Positions 36,774 to 43,572 of a stretch of 64,000 nt of DNA are shown piece after piece. Made by a program: the position numbers and the translations under genes. The DNA lies in NCBI GenBank assembly GCA_963703895.1, contig CAVPFX010000002.1:868001-932000 (forward strand), read 5' to 3'. The notes beneath the pieces are model-generated. The model was not told where the DNA came from. It did no database searches and worked only from the letters and a program-made list of their open reading frames with translations. Every line of letters begins with the position of its first letter. Position 1 is the stretch's first letter. Source of the stretch: VRUE01 sp963703895 (GTDB lineage Bacteria; Actinomycetota; Thermoleophilia; Solirubrobacterales; 70-9).

Positions 36774-37832
36774 CTAGGGCCAGGCAGGCGGCGAAATCGG
36801 GCCGCTGGTCGTCAGCCCGCTGAATTCATTCGGTCGGTAGACCGTGCGTTGGATTCCCTTGGCGAAGGCGGCCGTGGCCTTGCTCGAGCTCTCCAGGGGC
36901 CAGTGGGTGTTGCGGTCTTTTACGTCGAACCAGATCAGGCCGCGGAGCTTGCGGTAGCGGGGGACTTCGCGCAGCATGTTCTTGATCCAGGCGGACTTTG
37001 AGCCGCCGATCTCGTTGGAGGCGACCTCGCCGAGCAGCATCGGCTTGCCGGGGGCCAGCTTCAGCACTCGCTTGTAGGTTTCGTGGAAGACCTGGTTGAA
37101 GCTCTGCCAGCCAGCCGAGTCGGTGCGCTTGCCCCAGTTGAAGCCGTCGAGGCAGGTCCAGTCGACGTAGGCGTCGCCGGGATAGACCTGGTTGAGCGGG
37201 ATCAGTTTGCGGGTGAAGTCGACGTTGGGGCACCAGGTCCAGGTCGCGTTGTTGGCGCCGACCGCGGTGAAGATGTCGTGGATGTGGCGCCAGGCGGCGA
37301 CGAACTCGCCCTTCTTGTTGCCGTTGACTCCTTCGGACCAGGGGAACCAGAAGCCGTTCATCTCCCAGTCGAAGCGGAGGAAGAAGGGGTGACCCCATTC
37401 CTTTGCCGAGGTGGCGAATTTGCGGATGTAGGGATCGAGGCTGCCGTCGATGATCTTCGACAGCTTCCAGGGCCGCTGCGGACCGGTTTCCGGCGTCGAG
37501 GAGGAGCTCCAGCTGAAGAAAGGGACCGCGCCGTAGTTGCGGGCATTTTCCATCGGCGTCAGGGGGAAGTTGATGTAGGTGCAGTCCGAGCCGTTGCATT
37601 CGGCAAAGGGGGCCGAGAAGGAGACCAGCGAGAGCGGCTTCTTGGCCATGCCCTGGAAGAGGGAGAGCGCATGCATGTCCCAGGGGGCGGCTTCGCCGGT
37701 CAGCTGATCGCCGATCTGGGCGCCCCAGTAGAGCGGCGGCGGTGGCGCCTGCTTCTTCGCCTGCACGGGCGCGGCCAGGGTCAGTAGCAGCGCCAAAACA
37801 GCGAGGCAGGATCTGAAGACAGAGCTCTTCAT
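36774..37832 (-). CDS. Secreted GH26-like glycoside hydrolase, paralogue 1
   Basis: 352 residues; signal peptide 1-25 (AVLALLLTLAAPVQA). Catalytic domain begins LYWGAQIGDQLTGEAAPWDM. Proposed acid/base Glu157 lies in FLRFDWEMNGFWFPW and nucleophile Glu269 in KPMLLGEVASNE, the pattern of clan GH-A family 26 (beta-mannanase/xylanase-like); other family-like blocks are WRHIHDIFTAVGANNATWTWCPN and YVDWTCLDGFNWG. The substrate is not predictable. It is the most 3' of five tandem paralogues on this strand, 88 bases from its neighbour, with no added linker. Start ATG 37832 precedes a clean signal peptide. Confidence 0.85.
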   Translation of the reverse strand: MKSSVFRSCLAVLALLLTLAAPVQAKKQAPPPPLYWGAQIGDQLTGEAAPWDMHALSLFQGMAKKPLSLVSFSAPFAECNGSDCTYINFPLTPMENARNYGAVPFFSWSSSSTPETGPQRPWKLSKIIDGSLDPYIRKFATSAKEWGHPFFLRFDWEMNGFWFPWSEGVNGNKKGEFVAAWRHIHDIFTAVGANNATWTWCPNVDFTRKLIPLNQVYPGDAYVDWTCLDGFNWGKRTDSAGWQSFNQVFHETYKRVLKLAPGKPMLLGEVASNEIGGSKSAWIKNMLREVPRYRKLRGLIWFDVKDRNTHWPLESSSKATAAFAKGIQRTVYRPNEFSGLTTSGPISPPAWP

Positions 37833-37879
37833 AGTTGTATTAACCCTCGCAGCCCGGCTTAGCTTCTGCGCGCGGAAAT

Positions 37880-37915
37880 CTGGCGGGTACCCATCGATAC
37901 GGGAGATCCCGCCAG
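37880..37915. repeat. Inverted repeat between GH26 paralogues 1 and 2
   Basis: CTGGCGGG (37880-37887) and CCCGCCAG (37908-37915) are perfect 8-bp arms around a 20-base loop. It lies in the 88-base gap; without a T-run it may be an mRNA processing or attenuation hairpin, or an operator. Confidence 0.5.
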
Positions 37916-37920
37916 TCCGA

Positions 37921-39060
37921 TCAACCGGGCGGCCGGATCGGGCTCGCCACCACGGCCGCCTGGCCGTTGCCCCTGAAGCTGCGCTTGCGCACTCCCTTGG
38001 AGAAGGCACGCGCCGCGGCGGGGGAGGTCTCCAACGGCCAATCGACGCCGCGGTCAACCTGGTCGAACCAGATCAGGCCACGAATACGGCGGAAATTCGT
38101 GTGCAGTTCCTTGAACATGTCGTTGATCCACTTGGCCTTGGCCCGGCCGTGTCCGGTCGAGGCCATCTCGGCCAGCATCACCGGCTTGCTCGGCGCGATC
38201 TGCTTGACCAGCTTGCGGTAGGTCGGGGCAAAGATTTCTTTGAAGCCCTTCCAGCTGTGGGGGTTGGTCGGGTTGCTGCCCCAGTTGAAGCCGTCCATGC
38301 AGGTCCAGTCGACGTATTCATCGCCGGGATAGAGCGGCGCCAGCTCGGCGAAATGACGGTCGACCTCGGCGTAGGGGCACCAGACCCAGGTCGCGTTGGT
38401 AGCGCCGACCGCGGTGAAGATGTCGCGCACGTGGCGCCAGGCAGCGACGTACTCGCCGGGGTTGTTGCCGTTGACGGTCTCGCCCCAGGGGAACCAGTTG
38501 CCGTTCATCTCCCAGTCGTAGCGGAGGAAGAAGGAGTGCCCCCAGTTGCGCGCCGCTTCGGCGAATTCGCGGATGTAGGTGTCGTAGTCGCCCTCGATCA
38601 CGTCGCCGAGCTGGAAGTCCGGCATCACCGTCGCCCCCGAGGGGTCGGCTGAGGTCGCCTGCGAGGCCCAGTTGAAGAATGGGATCGCGCCGTAGTTATG
38701 GACGTTGTCCATCGCCGTCGTGGGGAAGTCGAAGAACTTGCAGGGCGAGGAGGTGCAGTCCCCAAAGGGCGAGCCGAGCGCGATCAGCGAGAGCCCCTTG
38801 CCGACCAAGCCCTGGAATTGCGAAACCGCCGACATGTCCCACGGTGGCTCTTCGCCGGTCAGCTGGTCGCCGATCCAAGCGCCCCAGTAGAGCGGCCGCG
38901 GCTTCTTTGCCGTCGCGGCCTTCTTGTGGGTGTCGCCGGATTTGTGTCGCGGGGCGGCCGAGGAGGCGGCGGGGAGCAGGATGAGGATGGCGAGGGTGGC
39001 GGCGAGGAGGGCCGGCACGAAGGTTGGTGTGATTCGTCGGATTCGCATTCTGATCTCCAT
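37921..39060 (-). CDS. Secreted GH26-like glycoside hydrolase, paralogue 2
   Basis: 379 residues (or 375 from the second ATG). Signal peptide about 13-35 ending ASSA. Catalytic domain starts LYWGAWIGDQLTGEEPPWDM. Acid/base Glu in FLRYDWEMNGNWFPW; nucleophile Glu in KPVMLAEMASTGHG, where Ala replaces the Gly of the other copies. WCPYAEVDRH replaces the WCPN(V/I)D of its paralogues, so the substrate pocket probably differs. The C-terminus is basic (FSKGVRKRSFRGN). The upstream region holds GTTGGACGTCCCAAC at 39092-39106, related to the element before other copies. Confidence 0.85.
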   Translation of the reverse strand: MEIRMRIRRITPTFVPALLAATLAILILLPAASSAAPRHKSGDTHKKAATAKKPRPLYWGAWIGDQLTGEEPPWDMSAVSQFQGLVGKGLSLIALGSPFGDCTSSPCKFFDFPTTAMDNVHNYGAIPFFNWASQATSADPSGATVMPDFQLGDVIEGDYDTYIREFAEAARNWGHSFFLRYDWEMNGNWFPWGETVNGNNPGEYVAAWRHVRDIFTAVGATNATWVWCPYAEVDRHFAELAPLYPGDEYVDWTCMDGFNWGSNPTNPHSWKGFKEIFAPTYRKLVKQIAPSKPVMLAEMASTGHGRAKAKWINDMFKELHTNFRRIRGLIWFDQVDRGVDWPLETSPAAARAFSKGVRKRSFRGNGQAAVVASPIRPPG

Positions 39061-39091
39061 CGGCCGTGAGGCCGGCGGAGTTTAGGAGGGC

Positions 39092-39106
39092 GTTGGACGT
39101 CCCAAC
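39092..39106. promoter_or_regulatory. Palindrome upstream of GH26 paralogue 2
   Basis: GTTGGACGTCCCAAC: GGAC and GTCC half-sites abut without spacer, flanked by GTTGG/CCAAC. It is related to the GGAC-N4-GTCC elements before paralogues 3-5 and is 32 bases upstream of the start. Confidence 0.4.
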
Positions 39107-39121
39107 ACGGTTGCGCCGGAA

Positions 39122-40534
39122 TCAGCTCGGCGGTTCAATCGCCCCTTCGCTCGTTGCGGGTTCTCCTTCGGCAACGTAGGCCGGGCTTTGGATTGCTTGG
39201 GCGAAAGCGCCGGCGGCGCTGGGCGAGGTCTCGATTGGCCAATCCATGCCGTCGTCGTAGGTGTCGAACCAGAGCAGGCCGCCGATTTTGGCGTAGTTGG
39301 TTGGGATCGCGGTCAGCGCTTCTTCGATCCAGTTCGCCTTCGAGCCGCCCTGCTCGGTCGAGCCCATCTCGCCGATCAGCATCGGCTTGTCCGGGGCGAT
39401 CGAGCCGACTATGCGCTGGTAGGTGGCGCTGTAGAGCTCGTTGAAGCTGCGCCAGCGGTCAGGCTTGGCTGGGTTGAGGCCCCAGTTGTAGCCGTCGAGG
39501 CCGGTCCAGTCGACGTAGGCGTCGCCGGGGTAGATCGAGCCGAGGTCCTGGAAGATCCCGTCGGGATCGACGTTGGGGCACCAGACCCAGGTCACGTTGT
39601 CGGCGCCAACCGCGGCGAAGATGTCGTGCACGTGGCGCCAGGCGGCGACGAACTCGCCCGGCTGGTTGCCGTTGGCGCCCTCCGACCAGGGGAACCAGCT
39701 TCCGTTCATCTCCCAGTTGAAGCGCAGGAAGAAGGGGTACCCCCAGTTCTTGGCGGCGCTGGCGAATTCGCGAATGTAGGCGTCGTAGGTGCCGGCGATC
39801 ACGTCAGAGAGTTGGAAGTCGGGCTCGACGCGGCTCGAGGGAATCGACTGCGAGCTCCAGCTGAAGACCGGGATCGCGCCGTAGGTGCGGATGCTTTCCA
39901 TCGGACCGGTGGGGAACTTGTAGAAGGAGCAGGGCGCCGACGCGCAGTTGGCGAAGGGCGAGAAGAAGTTGACCAGTGAGACCTGCTTGCCGGCGATCTG
40001 CTCGAATTTCGTCACCGCGCCCATGTCCCACGGCGCCTGCACGCCGGTCAGCTGGCTGCCGATCGAGGCGCCCCAGTAGAGGGCGGATGGGAGGGCTGCG
40101 GCGGGCGGTGGGGCTACTGGTGTGGTCGGCACGATTGCGGGCGATTCTCCTGAGGGCGCTTGCGGGCGGTCGCTGAAGCCGATCGGCGTCGTCGCTTGCG
40201 GCTTGACCACCCCGCGGCCAGGGCCGGGCGGGCTGAGGTTGGCACTCGCGGGCACCGCCCTGGCCAGGAAGATCGCCCCTTTTGCCCGCCTTGCCCGGGT
40301 CAGCGGTGGTGCGGTCGCGCCGCGGCGGCGGTGATCGTGGGCCAGCGCCTCGCGGCTCTGGAGGCGTGCCTGGTGGGGACGGACCAGCAGGGAGTGCTGG
40401 TCGATGGTTGCCTCCTCAAGGCGCGCGGGCATCGTCGTGGCCGGTCCCCCCACCGCCAGCGCGCCGCCCAGTAGGCAGAGCGCACAGGCCACGAGAAGGA
40501 TCGTGGCGATCTTTGCTGGTGACTGGAGTCGCAA
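39122..40534 (-). CDS. Secreted GH26-like glycoside hydrolase, paralogue 3
   Basis: 470 residues. Signal peptide 1-30, then a ~125-residue low-complexity linker rich in Arg, Pro and Ala (about 31-155), then the catalytic domain from LYWGASIGSQLTGVQAPWDM. Acid/base Glu in FLRFNWEMNGSWFPW; nucleophile Glu in KPMLIGEMGSTEQGG. Other blocks: WRHVHDIFAAVGADNVTWVWCPNVDP and WFDTYDDGMDWPIETS. The extended linker may span or anchor in the cell wall. The catalytic half is very close to paralogues 4 and 5. A GGAC-N4-GTCC element lies 39-50 bases upstream. Confidence 0.87.
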   Translation of the reverse strand: MRLQSPAKIATILLVACALCLLGGALAVGGPATTMPARLEEATIDQHSLLVRPHQARLQSREALAHDHRRRGATAPPLTRARRAKGAIFLARAVPASANLSPPGPGRGVVKPQATTPIGFSDRPQAPSGESPAIVPTTPVAPPPAAALPSALYWGASIGSQLTGVQAPWDMGAVTKFEQIAGKQVSLVNFFSPFANCASAPCSFYKFPTGPMESIRTYGAIPVFSWSSQSIPSSRVEPDFQLSDVIAGTYDAYIREFASAAKNWGYPFFLRFNWEMNGSWFPWSEGANGNQPGEFVAAWRHVHDIFAAVGADNVTWVWCPNVDPDGIFQDLGSIYPGDAYVDWTGLDGYNWGLNPAKPDRWRSFNELYSATYQRIVGSIAPDKPMLIGEMGSTEQGGSKANWIEEALTAIPTNYAKIGGLLWFDTYDDGMDWPIETSPSAAGAFAQAIQSPAYVAEGEPATSEGAIEPPS

Positions 40535-40572
40535 GCCCGTCCTCTCCTGCTCGGGGAAGAGAGGCCAGTCTA

Positions 40573-40584
40573 GGACAAACGTCC
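40573..40584. promoter_or_regulatory. GGAC-N4-GTCC element before GH26 paralogue 3
   Basis: GGACAAACGTCC. The surrounding 15 bases GACAAACGTCCAGTC (40574-40588) are the exact reverse complement of the site before paralogue 5 (43438-43452). Confidence 0.55.
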
Positions 40585-40606
40585 AGTCGGCTAGGAGGGC
40601 CTCCTA

Positions 40607-41839
40607 CTAGGCGGGTGGTGCGATTGCACCGGCGGGCAGATCGGCGTAGGAATTGCCCTGGTAGGCCGGGGCCTGGACGCCGGCGGCGAAAGCGCTGGTG
40701 GTGCTGTCGGAAGTCTCGATCGGCCAGTCCATGCCGTCGTCGTAGGTGTCGAACCAGAGCATCGCGCGGATGTTGGGGAAGGCGGTGGGGATCTCGGCGA
40801 GCGCCTGGCTGATCCAGTTCGCCTTCGAGCCGCCGTTCTCGGTTGCGCCCATCTCGCCGATCATCAGCGGCTTGCCGGCGGCGATCGTGTCGGTGATCTC
40901 GTGGTAGGTCGAGCTGTAGAGCTGCGAGAAGCTGATCCAGCCGCCCTTGCTCGGCCCCCAGTTGTAGCCGTCGAGCCCGGTCCAGTCGACGTAATCGTCG
41001 CCGGGGTAGTTGGCGGCGAGGCTGGTCTGCAGCTTGTGGGCGGAATCGACGTTGGGGCACCAGACCCAGCTGACGTTGTCGGCGCCGACCGCAGTGAAGA
41101 TGTCGTGGACGTGGCGCCAGGCGGCGACGAACTCGCCGGACTGGTTGCCATTGACGCCCTCTGACCAGGGGAACCAGTTGCCGTTCATCTCCCAGTTGAA
41201 GCGGAGGAAGAAGGGGTGGCCCCAGTCGCGGGCGTCCTCGGCGAATTCGCGGATGTAGGCGTCGTAGTCGCCCTCGATCACGTCGCCGAGCTGGAAGTCG
41301 GGCTCGTTGAGGCTGGAGGGGATCGATTGCGAGCTCCAGCTGTAGACCGGGATCGAGCCGTGCTCGCGGATGTCTTCCATCGGCTCGGTGGGGAACTTGT
41401 AGAAGGAGCACTTGGAGCCACCGCAGTTGGAGAAGGGGCCGAAGAAGTTGACCAGCGAGGCGCCCTTGCCGGCCATGCCCTCGAAGCTGGAAACGGCGTC
41501 CATGTCCCAGGGGGCCTGCTCACCGGTTATCTGGTCGCCGATCGTCGCCCCCCAGTAGAGGCGCGCGCCGACGCCACTGGCCTGCGCCGGCTGGCAGCCG
41601 CGCCGGCTACGACGAATCAGTTGCTGACGGGCGCGGCGAGACATCGTGCGAGCCCGGCGGGCCGGGAGGCGCTTGGCGCAGCGGTTTGGCTTGGCCAGCT
41701 TGCGGGCGGCGCCGACCTTGGCGTGGACCTTGCCGGCGGCGCTCGCCTGCTCGCTGGCAAAGGCGAGGAGAAGGCCCGCGAGCAGCACGACCAAGGAGGC
41801 GAGGACGGCGGGGAGGAGGTTTCGGTGGGTGATGGGCAC
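40607..41839 (-). CDS. Secreted GH26-like glycoside hydrolase, paralogue 4
   Basis: 410 residues. Signal peptide with core AVLASLVVLLAGLLLAFASEQASA (10-33), an Arg/Lys-rich linker (about 35-90, RRARTMSRRARQQLIRRSRRG) and a catalytic domain from LYWGATIGDQITGEQAPWDM. Acid/base Glu in FLRFNWEMNGNWFPWSEGVNG; nucleophile Glu in KPLMIGEMGATENGG. The basic linker could bind anionic wall polymers. It lies 72 bases downstream of paralogue 3's start region and 137 bases from paralogue 5. A near-match of the GGAC-N4-GTCC element is 50 bases upstream. Confidence 0.87.
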   Translation of the reverse strand: MPITHRNLLPAVLASLVVLLAGLLLAFASEQASAAGKVHAKVGAARKLAKPNRCAKRLPARRARTMSRRARQQLIRRSRRGCQPAQASGVGARLYWGATIGDQITGEQAPWDMDAVSSFEGMAGKGASLVNFFGPFSNCGGSKCSFYKFPTEPMEDIREHGSIPVYSWSSQSIPSSLNEPDFQLGDVIEGDYDAYIREFAEDARDWGHPFFLRFNWEMNGNWFPWSEGVNGNQSGEFVAAWRHVHDIFTAVGADNVSWVWCPNVDSAHKLQTSLAANYPGDDYVDWTGLDGYNWGPSKGGWISFSQLYSSTYHEITDTIAAGKPLMIGEMGATENGGSKANWISQALAEIPTAFPNIRAMLWFDTYDDGMDWPIETSDSTTSAFAAGVQAPAYQGNSYADLPAGAIAPPA

Positions 41840-41889
41840 CCCCAGCCATCGGCTCCGTTCGCTCCCGGTTCAGCCTTGCAAGATCTATT

Positions 41890-41901
41890 GGACGTTTGTT
41901 G
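41890..41901. promoter_or_regulatory. GGAC-N4-GTCC-like element before GH26 paralogue 4
   Basis: GGACGTTTGTTG, identical to the paralogue 5 site over its first ten bases (TGGACGTTTGT shared) but with the last half-site degenerate. Confidence 0.45.
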
Positions 41902-41976
41902 GATTGACATTGACAAACAGCCGGTGAGGCGCTTTGGGCGCGATCCGGCTGTTGGCGCCGGCCGGCGGGCTGCCGG

Positions 41977-43386
41977 TCAGCCGGCGGCCGGGATCGGGCC
42001 GGGCCCGAGCGAGCCGAACCGGTTGCCTGCGTAGGCGGGGTTCTGGATCCCGGCGGCGAAGGCGCTGGTGGCGCTGCTCGAGGTCTCGATTGGCCAGTCC
42101 ATGCCGTCGTCGAACTGCTCAAACCAGAGCAGGCCGCGGATCTTCGGGTAGCTGTTCGGGATCTTGGCCAGCGCGTCCTGGATCCAGGACGCCTTCGAGC
42201 CGCCGTACTCGGTCGAGCCGATCTCGCTGATCATCAGCGGCTTCGAGGGGGCGATCGAGCTGGTGATCTTGTCGTAGGTCGACCTGTAGAGCTGATCGAA
42301 GCTGCGCCAGCGGTCGGGCTTGGCCGGGTTGGTGCCCCAGTTGTAGCCGTCGAGCCCGGTCCAGTCGACGTATTTGTCGCCCGGGTACTGGCTGGCGAGG
42401 TTGAGGAATTCGCCGTTGGGATCGATGTTGGGGCACCAGACCCAGGTCGCGTTGGTGGCGCCGACCGCGGTGAAGATGTCGTGCACGTGGCGCCAAGCGG
42501 TGACGAATTCACCCGATTTGTTGCCGTTGACGCCCTCCGACCAGGGGAACCAGCGCCCGTTCATCTCCCAGTTGAAGCGCAGGAAGAATGGGTGCCCCCA
42601 GTTCTTCGCGGCGGTGGCGAATTCGCGGATGTAGGAGTCGTAGGTGCCGGCGATCACGTCGGAGAGCTGGAAGTTCGGCTCTTCCTTGGTCGAGGGGATC
42701 GACTGCGAGGCCCAGCTGTAGAAGGGGATCGCGCCGCGCGAGCGGATCGAGCTCATCTCGTTGACCGGGAACTTGTAGAAGCTGCAGGCGCCGGAGGTGG
42801 GGCACTTGGCGAAGGGGGCGGAGAAGTTGAGGATCGAGAGCTTCTTGCCGGCCATTTGCTCGAACTTGTCGGCGGCGCCCATGTCCCAGGGCGGCTGGTC
42901 GCCGGTCAGTTGCTTGCCGATCCAGGCGCCCCAGTAGATCGAGGAGGCGGCCGGGGTGGGGCTGGGAGTCGGTGCGGGAGCGGGTGTTGGGGCCGGAGCT
43001 GGGGCGGGGGAGGGTTCAGGCGCGGGAGCCGGTTCTTGCGGAGCCGGGGTGGGCGTGGATGCCGGGGCTTCGGGGGTTGATTCAGGTGCGGGAGTCGGTG
43101 CGGGCGCGGGTTCCGGCATCGGCGCGGGAGCTGGGGTGGGAGCCGGAGCCGGCTTTATGGGTCGGTTCTGGCCCTTGCGCCGGGTGCTGCGCGTGCTCCG
43201 TACTTTCGAAGCCGAGGCACGCCGGCACGCCTGGCCGCCCCTCGTCGCCTCCGGACCCTGCTTGCAGGTGGACGTCGTTCGCGCCGCGCCCTGCGCTGCG
43301 GCGGAGGAGAGCGCCGAGGTGGCCAGCAGGGCGGTCAGGCCGAGGAGGGCGATGCGGAGGCGGTTGTGGGAGAGAAGTGTTGCCAT
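41977..43386 (-). CDS. Secreted GH26-like glycoside hydrolase, paralogue 5
   Basis: 469 residues. Signal peptide 1-33, a basic cysteine-containing stretch, then a ~70-residue Pro-Ala linker (PAPAPTPAPAPMPEPAPAPT and similar, about 80-150) and the catalytic domain from IYWGAWIGKQLTGDQPPWDM. Acid/base Glu in FLRFNWEMNGRWFPW; nucleophile Glu in KPLMISEIGSTEYGG with Ser in place of Gly before it. The PA-rich linker is typical of surface enzymes crossing the wall. It is the most 5' copy of the array, with the best GGAC-N4-GTCC site 56-67 bases upstream, so it may head the transcript. Confidence 0.87.
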   Translation of the reverse strand: MATLLSHNRLRIALLGLTALLATSALSSAAAQGAARTTSTCKQGPEATRGGQACRRASASKVRSTRSTRRKGQNRPIKPAPAPTPAPAPMPEPAPAPTPAPESTPEAPASTPTPAPQEPAPAPEPSPAPAPAPTPAPAPTPSPTPAASSIYWGAWIGKQLTGDQPPWDMGAADKFEQMAGKKLSILNFSAPFAKCPTSGACSFYKFPVNEMSSIRSRGAIPFYSWASQSIPSTKEEPNFQLSDVIAGTYDSYIREFATAAKNWGHPFFLRFNWEMNGRWFPWSEGVNGNKSGEFVTAWRHVHDIFTAVGATNATWVWCPNIDPNGEFLNLASQYPGDKYVDWTGLDGYNWGTNPAKPDRWRSFDQLYRSTYDKITSSIAPSKPLMISEIGSTEYGGSKASWIQDALAKIPNSYPKIRGLLWFEQFDDGMDWPIETSSSATSAFAAGIQNPAYAGNRFGSLGPGPIPAAG

Positions 43387-43441
43387 GCACGGGGTTGATC
43401 GGCCCCCGTGCGCAGTCCTTCAGTCAACCCGGGATTGGACT

Positions 43442-43453
43442 GGACGTTTGTCC
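43442..43453. promoter_or_regulatory. GGAC-N4-GTCC element before GH26 paralogue 5
   Basis: GGACGTTTGTCC, perfect 4-bp half-sites, within GACTGGACGTTTGTC that recurs inverted at 40574-40588. Confidence 0.55.
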
Positions 43454-43572
43454 CGGTCTCTCAGTGCCGAGTGATCGATTGACCCACGTATACGGGGGTA
43501 AATCGACCGGTCAGCGGACAGCCCACTTAAGGCTGGAGAGGTCGCTGCGGCCGTCGCCGTGGAGTTGATCCT

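Noticed and set aside
42950..43180. Pro-Ala repeat region as a separate plus-strand gene (GAGAGVGAG-rich ORF)
   Set aside because: It is the antisense of the PA-rich linker of GH26 paralogue 5, which has a signal peptide and catalytic domain in frame.
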